Made by a program: the position numbers and the translations under genes. 11,119 bases of DNA from positions 1 to 11,119 of the forward strand of contig JAJTXO010000073.1 in NCBI GenBank assembly GCA_021463315.1, given 5' to 3'. Position 1 is the first letter of the stretch, and every line of letters starts with the position of its first letter. This DNA comes from Caldilineales bacterium. Lineage in GTDB: Bacteria; Chloroflexota; Anaerolineae; JAAEKA01. Below are positions 5,559-11,119 of this stretch, in pieces. Below the pieces are notes generated by a model. It saw only the letters and a program-made list of their open reading frames with translations, was not told where the DNA came from and did no database searches.

Positions 5559-6251
5559 CTACAAAACGAGGGAGACTACGAAGCCAATCACCGTGCCCAC
5601 GCCGGCCAGCGCCGCGCCGCGGCTGACGGAGAAGGGGATCAGCGAGTTGGTGAGCATGGCCAGCAGCCCGCCGGCCGCAATCCCGGCCATGCGCGCGCCG
5701 TTGACGTCGGACAGCCGGCTGGCCAGGAGGTAGCCCAGCGCCGCCGACACGCCACAGGCTATGACCACGGCGCCCCACATCAGCGCCATCCTGGACTTGG
5801 CCCAGCCCGAAGCGGCCAGGTCGGCCGACGGGACGAAGGACTGGGGGACGTTGGAGATCCAGATGGCAAAGAGGAACTCCAGGCTGACGGGAACACCGGT
5901 GGCCAGTTGGATGCCGAAGATCGCCGACTCTGGCACGCCGTCCACGATGGCGCCAACGACGATTCCCAGGGTGCTCTCCCCCTCTTCGCTGCCGAACTTC
6001 TTCGAGACGATATAGTCCGCCACCAGAAAGATCGCAGCGCCCACCAGCAGCCACAGACCCACCTCGTTGATGGTGAGGCTGGCTTCTTCCTGCGGCAGCA
6101 GGTCCGTCATGATGGCGACCAGCAACGCGCCCGCCCCAAAGCCGCCCAGCCAGCCCAGCGCCTTGGCCGGCAGCTTGAGATAGTAGACCAGGATTCCGCT
6201 GAGCAACAGCGCCGACTGCCCCAAGGCGCCCAAGGTAAACGCGTCAAGCAT
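5559..6251 (-). CDS. ZIP-family-like membrane transporter (230 aa), variant metal-site motifs
   Basis: A polytopic inner-membrane protein with about seven to eight hydrophobic segments. The ZIP fold is suggested by the second segment (GALLVAIMTDLLPQEEA, ~41-57), by paired motifs in the middle of the protein, and by the late TNSLIPFS (~201-208). In classical ZIP carriers the central helices carry HNxPEG and HExPEG, whose histidines and glutamates bind Zn2+ or Fe2+. Here these read DGVPES (104-109) and SNVPQS (133-138), so the histidines are gone while D104 and E108 remain. The start at 6251 has GAGGAG 8 nt upstream, and its ATG overlaps the stop of the carbonic anhydrase by 8 nt (ATGCTTGA), implying translational coupling. 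The open frame extends to 6449, but that part is antiparallel coding shadow. It is the last gene of the cluster. Metal transport is plausible; the substrate is uncertain. Confidence 0.75.
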   Translation of the reverse strand: MLDAFTLGALGQSALLLSGILVYYLKLPAKALGWLGGFGAGALLVAIMTDLLPQEEASLTINEVGLWLLVGAAIFLVADYIVSKKFGSEEGESTLGIVVGAIVDGVPESAIFGIQLATGVPVSLEFLFAIWISNVPQSFVPSADLAASGWAKSRMALMWGAVVIACGVSAALGYLLASRLSDVNGARMAGIAAGGLLAMLTNSLIPFSVSRGAALAGVGTVIGFVVSLVL

Positions 6252-6885
6252 GAGTAATCTCCTCGTAGGACTGACAGTCCTTCGGAGGACTGTCAGTCCT
6301 GACACGGTGCGTGAGGAGCTCGACCCGACCTGTATCCAGATCATACCAGGCCCCGACGATGGCCAGTTGACCGGCGTCGATGGCCCGCCGCATGATGGGC
6401 ACAGTCTCCAGCCGCGCGACCACGAGCTGAACCTGCGCGCGGCCGGCATCGTTCCACACGTCGCCGCCTAGTTGCCGGCCCTGTTCGACCGCCTGCGCCA
6501 GCCCTTCCACCAGATACTCGATCTCGGCGGGGGCCGCTTCTTCCGTAGCCAGGGCATCCATCGCCGCCTTGACCGCGCCGCAGTGCTCGTGTCCCAGCAC
6601 CACCAACACGCGGATGCCCATTTCCACCACGCAGAACTCCAGGCTGCCCAGCACCGCCCGATCCAACACCTGGCCGGCTGTGCGGATGACGAAGAGATCG
6701 CCAAGGCCCTGGTCGAAGATCAGCTCTGGCGACACGCGCGAATCGACGCAACTGAAGATCGTGGCAAAGGGATGTTGCCCTGGGGCGATGGCGATGCGTC
6801 GCTCCGGCGATTGATCGGCGGTCGATTGACCGGCTGCAAAGCGGAGATTGCCTGCCTGCAGCCGCAGGATAGCCTCATCCGGCAT
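6244..6885 (-). CDS. Beta-class carbonic anhydrase (213 aa)
   Basis: Zinc enzyme interconverting CO2 and bicarbonate. The signature residues of the beta class are all present: the C46-x-D48-S-R50 motif in FSCVDSRVSPELIFD, GDLFVIRTAGQ at 62-72, GSLEFCVVEMG at 80-90, and GHEHCGAVKAA at 98-108 with zinc ligands H99 and C102. Length is normal for a prokaryotic beta-CA. No signal peptide is visible, so it is cytoplasmic. The start at 6885 overlaps the stop of the upstream 322-aa gene by 11 nt, and the stop overlaps the next start by 8 nt, so it is tightly embedded in the cluster. Its last ~18 codons run through a perfect 15-bp inverted repeat, which probably replaced or extended the original C-terminus. 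In this setting it may supply bicarbonate or protons to a transporter; that is inference. Confidence 0.93.
   Translation of the reverse strand: MPDEAILRLQAGNLRFAAGQSTADQSPERRIAIAPGQHPFATIFSCVDSRVSPELIFDQGLGDLFVIRTAGQVLDRAVLGSLEFCVVEMGIRVLVVLGHEHCGAVKAAMDALATEEAAPAEIEYLVEGLAQAVEQGRQLGGDVWNDAGRAQVQLVVARLETVPIMRRAIDAGQLAIVGAWYDLDTGRVELLTHRVRTDSPPKDCQSYEEITHA
6267..6300. repeat. Perfect 15-bp inverted repeat (palindromic element B) inside the end of the carbonic anhydrase gene
   Basis: AGGACTGACAGTCCT at 6267-6281 and its exact complement at 6286-6300 flank a 4-nt loop (TCGG on plus). It encodes part of the carbonic anhydrase C-terminal tail and sits 15 nt upstream of the ZIP-like start, immediately before that gene's ribosome binding site. 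In the mRNA it makes a strong hairpin that could uncouple or tune translation of the ZIP-like gene. Confidence 0.88.
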
Positions 6886-7843
6886 CGTGCTTTTCCTTCC
6901 TGGCGCTGGCGGGGGGAGGACTGGCGAGCTGGCGTCGGGCGCCAGCCGGGGCAGATCGCGGTCGGAACAGCTTCCTCAGCGCAAACTCGGTGTAGCTGGT
7001 GCGGTCGGGGTCGAGGTGCTCCGCGGCGGTGTTCAGATAGGGCTGGCTGACCCGGCGCAGGTAGGCGACGATGCCGCGGTCCTGGATGTCGCCCAGCGCC
7101 TGGCGATAGTAGTCGAAGATGTGCACCTGGCCGAGCTTCATGCCTGCCTGCAGCGCGCCTATGCCCAGCAGCGCCGAGACCAGCCAGACGGGGATCTGCT
7201 CGCGTTCGGCTGTCTCCTGCATCTGCCGGCCGATGGCGTTGAGGCGTTCAGCGCTGGGCAGGCCAGGCGTGTTGTCGCGCAGCGTTTCCCAGCTCTCCTG
7301 CATCTCCAGCAGGCTCCGTCCCAGCTCGTCGCGCGCCAGCGGCGGGATGTCGATGGCCATGGAGAGCGCGCCGCTGGCGCCGCCCAGCGACTCCAGCAGG
7401 GCGTCCACCGAGGCGAAGTCCTGCTCTTGCGGCAGCAGCCCCAGCCGTTTCAGCTCGTCGGTCAGCACGTCGAGATAGACCTGCGTTCCATCCAACAGGT
7501 CGGTCGCCGCGGCCAACGTCCAGAGCGGCGAGAAGCCGACCGCGAAGATGCTGGTGAACTCGACCACGTTGCCAGCGAACTTGCGCACCGTCAAGCGGCC
7601 GGCGGTCATCGCATCGGCCTTCAGCACCGTGTCCTCGACGCCGCCCACCCACTCGATGGCGATGCGCAGCCAACGCCCCAGCAGCGCCTGGTAGAGCTGC
7701 GAGCGCCGCGTCCACTCCGGCAGAAAGAGCAGCGAGCTCTCGTAGACAACGCCGCCCGCGCCGGCCGCGACCGCGCGCGGCAGCCGTTCAGGCAGCGACG
7801 CCGCGTAGAAGAGCCTGTCCTTGAGCGCCTTGTTGGGGGTCAA
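6875..7843 (-). CDS. Unrecognised membrane-associated protein of the cluster (322 aa)
   Basis: I do not recognise a family. The protein has two clear hydrophobic stretches, at ~92-114 (VVEFTSIFAVGFSPLWTLAA) and ~217-237 (IPVWLVSALLGIGALQAG). A mainly helical charged region lies between them, and it ends in a basic, Pro/Ala/Ser-rich tail (~293-322). Residues 103-135 (GFSPLWTLAAATDLLDG then VYLDVLTDELKRLG) look like a conserved core. Start: no ATG is near. A TTG at 7843, 12 nt after the stop of the 152-aa gene and preceded by GAGG, is the best choice. That upstream TGA is in the same frame, so the two genes are collinear. The stop overlaps the carbonic anhydrase start (ATGCCGGATGA), implying coupling. 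Likely an inner-membrane partner of the cluster; function unknown. Confidence 0.75.
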   Translation of the reverse strand: MTPNKALKDRLFYAASLPERLPRAVAAGAGGVVYESSLLFLPEWTRRSQLYQALLGRWLRIAIEWVGGVEDTVLKADAMTAGRLTVRKFAGNVVEFTSIFAVGFSPLWTLAAATDLLDGTQVYLDVLTDELKRLGLLPQEQDFASVDALLESLGGASGALSMAIDIPPLARDELGRSLLEMQESWETLRDNTPGLPSAERLNAIGRQMQETAEREQIPVWLVSALLGIGALQAGMKLGQVHIFDYYRQALGDIQDRGIVAYLRRVSQPYLNTAAEHLDPDRTSYTEFALRKLFRPRSAPAGARRQLASPPPASARKEKHDAG

Positions 7844-7855
7844 CGGAACGCCTCG

Positions 7856-8314
7856 TCAAGCCTGGGCGCTGATCGCCCCGAGCAGCTCGGCCAGCGACGC
7901 CGCCTGATCGGTGTCGTAGTGGACCAGGATGCTGCCGGTGACGGTGCTGACGTGGACGGCGTCCACTCCCGGCGCCGCCTTGACCGCTTCCGCGATCTGA
8001 GCGCAGAGGGCCGTCTGCTTCCTGATCTGCGGCAGCCGCAAGCGGGCGCGGCCGGGGATGTCGGAAGCGATCCTGGCGTCGCCCAACCCGGCCAGGATGT
8101 CGGCGACCTGTACGCTGGGCAGGCGCGCGGCTTGCTCAGCCTTGATCTCCTCGAAGATGTCCACCCAGTGTTCGACGTACCACTCGACGCCGCCCAACGC
8201 GCTTTGATAGATCGAGTGTGTGGCATCGACCAGCGGCTTGGTTACGTCAGCCGGTGAAAAGCCAGCGACGGCCGCCCCGGACGGGTCGATAACGGTGCTC
8301 TCAGTTGCAGTCAT
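7856..8314 (-). CDS. HMA-like domain protein without CxxC (152 aa)
   Basis: The N-terminal half (1-80) is helical with a tryptophan/aromatic patch (VEWYVEHWVDIFEEIKAE at ~43-60) and is not recognised. Residues ~84-134 form a ferredoxin-like HMA-type unit: DIPGRARLRLPQI, a helix, APGVDAVHVSTVTGSILVHYD. This is the pattern GRxRLxx ... GV..v.vs..tGsvlv.yd seen in HMA2-type domains that sit beside P-type ATPases. The metal-binding CxxC of true HMA domains is absent; the one Cys (104) lies in the helix. The ATG at 8314 is supported by GGAGG 6 nt upstream (8321-8325). A palindromic repeat separates it from the preceding gene, so its level may differ from that of the upstream genes. A soluble or peripheral partner of the ATPase is an inference. 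Confidence 0.8.
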   Translation of the reverse strand: MTATESTVIDPSGAAVAGFSPADVTKPLVDATHSIYQSALGGVEWYVEHWVDIFEEIKAEQAARLPSVQVADILAGLGDARIASDIPGRARLRLPQIRKQTALCAQIAEAVKAAPGVDAVHVSTVTGSILVHYDTDQAASLAELLGAISAQA

Positions 8315-8355
8315 GGGTTGCCTCCAATTTCAGTTGAGATAGGTCAGCGTGTCGG

Positions 8356-8457
8356 AATCACGGATTAGACGGATTATTGGATTTCACGGCTGGGAAGGTG
8401 CGCATCGACGGCGCTTCCGCCTCCGTGAAATCCAATAATCCGTGGCAATCCGTGATT
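8356..8457. repeat. Palindromic element C, ~34-nt imperfect inverted arms
   Basis: Outer arms AATCACGGATT (8356-8366) and AATCCGTGATT (8447-8457), and inner arms of 21 nt at 8369-8389 and 8423-8443, are perfectly complementary, offset by a 2-nt versus 3-nt bulge. The 33-nt interior has a smaller GGAAG/CTTCC pairing. It fills most of the 188-bp gap between the two HMA-like genes of the cluster. It looks like a REP/MITE-type extragenic repeat. As RNA it may act as a processing or stability hairpin between upstream and downstream cistrons. Confidence 0.9.
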
Positions 8458-8474
8458 CAGACAGTCAGTGTCAG

Positions 8475-8494
8475 AATCACGGATCAGACGGATT
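8475..8494. repeat. Palindromic element C, second partial copy (one arm)
   Basis: AATCACGGATCAGACGGATT here matches 8356-8375 with one substitution, and the preceding GTCAG-GTC-GA flank is also similar. It is a direct-repeat fragment of the same element, ending 8 bp before the stop of the 224-aa gene. Confidence 0.8.
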
Positions 8495-8502
8495 CAGCGT
8501 AC

Positions 8503-9177
8503 TCAGGCCGGCGCCGCCGCGGGCGTTTTGTCCCGCGCCGCCGCTTGTTCAGGCACAGTCAACATCGGCGGTTCCTTGCCGAACTTGCTGTGGATGTCGT
8601 GGGCCAGCCAGATCAGCAGCGGGCCGGGCAACATCTCCAGCGAGATGCCGAAGGCGAAGATCTGGGCGACGCCGAGCCCGGCGATGGCCAGCGGCAAGGT
8701 GCGTCCTCGCACATGGATCCGGCCGTTGGTGCGCCGATAGATGGCTGAGTCGACGCGGTACATCAGATCGGCGAACTGCTGATCCAACTTGCCATAGGCG
8801 CTGCCGCCGCCGCCCGACTGTCCCTCTGCTTCCTCTTCCTCCGGCTCGATCTCGAACGCGGCCGCACCCAGCAGCTCGACCTCCTTGACGGCTCGCCACA
8901 GCAGGTTGTGGCCGTGCGCTGGATGCTCTGCCTTGTAGGTCACCACAACGCTGCCGGTGCGTTCGTTGACGGTCACGTCCTGCACCCGGGCATCGTGCTT
9001 GAGCTGCTTTTGCAGGCCGGCCATGGCCTCTGCAGTGCGATACTCGCGGCGCAGTTGAAGGCGGATGCGGCCGTGGGTCGCGCTCTTGATCACGCCAAAG
9101 GGCGCCAGCGCTGCCTCGATCTCCCTGGCGCTCTCGGGGATCGGCGCTTCCTGTTGGAATTCCGTGTCTTCAGCCAT
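8503..9177 (-). CDS. HMA-like domain membrane protein without CxxC (224 aa)
   Basis: Residues ~30-82 form an HMA2-type ferredoxin-like unit (THGRIRLQLRREY, a helix with basic residues, DVTVNERTGSVVVTYK) without any CxxC. An acidic/glycine linker follows (about 110-126: EIEPEEEEAEGQSGGGG). After it come a conserved-looking amphipathic stretch (LDQQFADLMYRVDSAIYRR) and two hydrophobic segments (~160-178 and ~182-193), with a Pro/Ala-rich end. The protein is probably anchored in the inner membrane with the HMA-like unit in the cytoplasm. The start at 9177 overlaps the stop of the 110-aa gene by 8 nt (ATGGCTGA), with GGAG 9 nt upstream. Its pairing with a second HMA-like protein and a P-type ATPase suggests an accessory or regulatory subunit of that pump; this is inference. 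Confidence 0.8.
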   Translation of the reverse strand: MAEDTEFQQEAPIPESAREIEAALAPFGVIKSATHGRIRLQLRREYRTAEAMAGLQKQLKHDARVQDVTVNERTGSVVVTYKAEHPAHGHNLLWRAVKEVELLGAAAFEIEPEEEEAEGQSGGGGSAYGKLDQQFADLMYRVDSAIYRRTNGRIHVRGRTLPLAIAGLGVAQIFAFGISLEMLPGPLLIWLAHDIHSKFGKEPPMLTVPEQAAARDKTPAAAPA

Positions 9178-9502
9178 TGTTGCTCACTCCATTGCTGCCT
9201 TCCTGTTGGCGATACATCACCACCGCCTGCGTGACGTAGCGGGTCAGTTGATCGCGGATCACCTTGCAGGAGATCAGGTCGGGCTTGTCCGTTACCGCGA
9301 TGTTGACCTGCTCAGGACCCAGCACCCTGCAAACCCCGTCGAAACGGCCAAGCGCGGTGGGAACTGAGAACTTCGTGGCCGCGATCTCACCGGTCACCGT
9401 TCCACCGGCCGCGACGATCATCGGGCGCACCATTTCGATGACCCCCGTCGGATCGCTGGGGATCTTGAAGTTGTACGTGCACTGTATGGGTCGCTTTGCC
9501 AT
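9170..9502 (-). CDS. Unrecognised small protein of the cluster (110 aa)
   Basis: I recognise no family. The protein is soluble, with no signal or membrane segment. A beta-rich core is suggested by CTYNFKIPSD, then GGTVTGEIAATKFSVPTALGRF, then VNIAVTDKPDLISCKVI, followed by a helix (RDQLTRYVTQAVVMYR). Cysteines at 8, 58 and 79 do not form a classic metal motif. The start at 9502 is chosen for GAGGAG 6 nt upstream; the frame is open up to 9688 but only over the antisense of the ATPase tail. The gene lies 64 nt after the ATPase stop, and its own stop is overlapped by the next start, so it belongs to the same transcript. Confidence 0.75.
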   Translation of the reverse strand: MAKRPIQCTYNFKIPSDPTGVIEMVRPMIVAAGGTVTGEIAATKFSVPTALGRFDGVCRVLGPEQVNIAVTDKPDLISCKVIRDQLTRYVTQAVVMYRQQEGSNGVSNNG

Positions 9503-9539
9503 GCCTGCTCCTCTCTGCGCGTCGTCAGCCCAACGGGTG

Positions 9540-9563
9540 AACAACCGACCGGGCTGGGTTGTT
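9540..9563 (-). promoter_or_regulatory. Small intercistronic inverted repeat between the ATPase and 110-aa genes
   Basis: AACAACC (9540-9546) and GGTTGTT (9557-9563) can form a 7-bp stem with a 10-nt loop in the 64-nt gap. No U-tract follows on the minus strand, so it is not a convincing terminator. An mRNA stability or processing role is possible. Confidence 0.3.
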
Positions 9564-9566
9564 CCG

Positions 9567-11119
9567 CTACGGCAAGTTGCCTGCTGACCGGCCTTCGTCG
9601 GCACCCGCCTTGGCCGTGGCGACGGCCTCCAGCGCGTCCTCAGCAGCGGCCGGCGCCCCGCGGCCGTTGGCGCCGTTGCCGGCGACATACGGGACGGTCA
9701 GCGGCGCAGTCTCAGCGAAGAGCTGCGCGCTGTCGGCGCTGTGGCCGTTGCTGGCTGGCGCAGCGGGGGCCGGCAAGAGCGCCGGGCTTGCCGCGCCGGC
9801 CGGCAGGGCGGCCGCGGAACGGCGGCCGAACAGCCGGTGGCGCAGGCTCTCCGGCCCCAGCAGCGGCCGAAAGCCGTTCATCTCGGCCGCGATGGCCGCG
9901 CCGTTGTTCAGCACCACCGCGATGGCCGGGCTGATGCCCACCAGCGCCGCGGCGGCCATGCCTGCCACGTTGGGAACCACCACGATGCCCACGTTCTCGC
10001 GCACCGTCCGCATGGCCCGCTGCGCCGTTTCGATGGCCGTGATCAGCGCCAACAGGTCGTTGTCCATCAACACCACTTCGGCGGTCTCGCGCGCCATGTC
10101 GGTGGCGCCGGCAAAGGAGACCGAGACCGCGGCATGCGCCAGCGCCGCCGAGTCGTTGATGCCGTCGCCGACGAAGACGACGTTCTTGCCGCTGTCTTGC
10201 AGCCCCTTGACCACCTCGACCTTGCGCTCCGGGAAGGCCTCGGCGTAGGTGTGCTCCGGCGCAATGCCCAGCTCCGCCGCCACCGCGTTGGCCACCTGCT
10301 TCATGTCGCCGCTGAGCATGTAGGGGGTGATGCCCATGGCGTACAGCTTGCGGATCACCTCGGCGCTCTCCGGCCGCGGCGGATCGCGATAGAGGATCAC
10401 GCCCAACAGCCCCTGGTCGTCGGCCACGTAGACCTGCGAGGCGGCCATGGCCTCGATCTCCGGATGGGCTGCCAACAGGTGCTCGCGCAGCGCGTCGAAG
10501 CCCAGGATGCCCATCATGCGATGGCTGCCCACGTAGAGCTGGCGGCCGTCGATGACCGCGGCCACCCCCTGCCCGACGCGGAACTCCCACTCCTCACACT
10601 CCTTCAGCGGCAGCTCGCGCTCGCGGGCGTGGCGGGTGATCGCCTCCGCCACCGGGTGGGTCAGCCCTTGCTCGGCCGTGGCGGCCAGTTGCAGGATCTG
10701 GTCGCCGTTTAGCTCCTCCCGCGTGGTGTAGATGCCCACCACACCGGCGTTGCCCTGGGTCAGGGTGCCGGTCTTGTCGAAGACGATGGTGTCCACCTTG
10801 GCCAACTGCTCCACCGCCCGGCCGCTGCGGATCAGGATCCCCTGGCGCGCGGCGTAGGTCAGCGAGGAGAGGATGGCCGTCGGCACCGAGACGCGCACCC
10901 CCGTGCCGATGTCCATGGTGATCACCGAGACGCCGCGGGCGACCATGCCTGAGGTGGCGGCCACGGCCGCGCCCAACGCCAGGGTCGGGATGACCACCCG
11001 ATCGCCCACCTTGCGCGCGTAGTCTTCCATGCGCGTGTCGTGCACCGGCGCGGCCTTCATCAGGTTCACCACCACGCCGGCGCGCGTGTTGTCGCCGGTG
11101 CGCCGGGTGTCGATGCGCA
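9567..11119 (-). CDS. P-type (P1B-like) cation-transporting ATPase, C-terminal 516 residues, non-CPC variant
   Basis: Numbering is from the first visible residue. The end of the actuator domain (RTGDNTRAGVVVNLMK) is followed by transmembrane segments. The phosphorylated aspartate is D114 in DKTGT. The P1B nucleotide-binding signatures are present as THP (H154-P155) and GQGV (182-185). SGD (269-271) and the hinge GDGIND (317-322) complete the catalytic core, and two C-terminal helices end in ISPAIAVVLNNG and MNGFRPLL. The ATPase is therefore intact in the visible part. The ion-binding helix normally holding CPC before a PTA motif reads DIGTGVRVSVPTA (69-81), with IGT at the CPC position. The C-terminus continues ~95 residues as an Ala/Pro/Gly-rich tail (~422-516) unusual for the family. 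The N-terminus lies off the right edge. It is the first visible gene of the cluster; the substrate is unknown. Confidence 0.9.
   Translation of the reverse strand, partial: RIDTRRTGDNTRAGVVVNLMKAAPVHDTRMEDYARKVGDRVVIPTLALGAAVAATSGMVARGVSVITMDIGTGVRVSVPTAILSSLTYAARQGILIRSGRAVEQLAKVDTIVFDKTGTLTQGNAGVVGIYTTREELNGDQILQLAATAEQGLTHPVAEAITRHARERELPLKECEEWEFRVGQGVAAVIDGRQLYVGSHRMMGILGFDALREHLLAAHPEIEAMAASQVYVADDQGLLGVILYRDPPRPESAEVIRKLYAMGITPYMLSGDMKQVANAVAAELGIAPEHTYAEAFPERKVEVVKGLQDSGKNVVFVGDGINDSAALAHAAVSVSFAGATDMARETAEVVLMDNDLLALITAIETAQRAMRTVRENVGIVVVPNVAGMAAAALVGISPAIAVVLNNGAAIAAEMNGFRPLLGPESLRHRLFGRRSAAALPAGAASPALLPAPAAPASNGHSADSAQLFAETAPLTVPYVAGNGANGRGAPAAAEDALEAVATAKAGADEGRSAGNLP

Noticed and set aside
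6252..6449. 66-residue N-terminal extension of the ZIP-like protein
   Set aside because: It runs antiparallel-independent through the carbonic anhydrase gene in another frame and is non-hydrophobic. The ATG at 6251 has a proper ribosome binding site and begins the first membrane helix.
6848..8257. 469-codon plus-strand open frame opposite the cluster genes
   Set aside because: Low-complexity Arg/Gln/Ala/Gly translation typical of an antisense GC-rich shadow; the minus-strand genes have overlapping starts and stops and domain matches.

Overview
The window is GC-rich bacterial DNA, most likely from the phylum Chloroflexota (an Anaerolineae/Caldilineae-type genome). That placement is an inference. 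It rests on the large secreted lamin-tail/CotH protein ending in a Tyr-Phe-Pro-x-x-x-Arg tail, the LLM-type F420 oxidoreductase, the HMA-like proteins clustered with a P-type ATPase, and the many palindromic and short tandem repeats between genes. No rRNA or tRNA is present to settle it.

Layout. (1) 1-264, minus: the first 88 residues of a DEAD-box RNA helicase. (2) 265-924: a 660-bp divergent intergenic region. Its helicase-proximal half (about 283-555) looks like a promoter plus a roughly 255-nt, highly structured leader RNA for the helicase, with a three-way junction and two hairpins followed by U-rich tracts. Its other half holds three copies of a ~70-bp palindromic repeat and a good sigma70-type promoter for the plus-strand gene. 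(3) 925-4044, plus: a 1039-residue secreted lamin-tail/CotH-kinase protein. (4) 4050-4958, minus: an LLM-class flavin/F420 oxidoreductase, convergent with the CotH gene across only 5 bp. (5) 4959-5558: two 8-bp-period tandem arrays, a 40-bp duplication, a probable promoter for the oxidoreductase, and a broken LuxR-type HTH remnant carrying a 44-bp tandem triplication. (6) 5559-11119, minus: a seven-gene cluster, probably an operon entering from the right edge. Its order is P-type ATPase (N-terminus outside the window), a 110-aa unknown, a 224-aa HMA-like membrane protein, a 152-aa HMA-like protein, a 322-aa membrane-associated unknown, a beta-carbonic anhydrase and a ZIP-family-like transporter.

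How the genes work together. In the right-hand cluster three gene junctions overlap by 8-11 nt (starts embedded in the preceding stop region), a fourth is separated by 12 nt, and the other two gaps are 64 and 188 nt. This indicates co-expression. The composition (ion-pumping ATPase, two HMA-fold proteins, ZIP-like carrier, zinc enzyme) suggests an envelope-associated ion-homeostasis system. Yet the canonical soft-metal ligands are missing in all the transport-related parts that can be seen: the ATPase has an IGT sequence where P1B pumps have CPC, the HMA-like domains lack CxxC, and the ZIP-like protein lacks the HNxPEG histidines. The substrate is therefore open, and this locus together with the structured helicase leader are the two things most worth following up.
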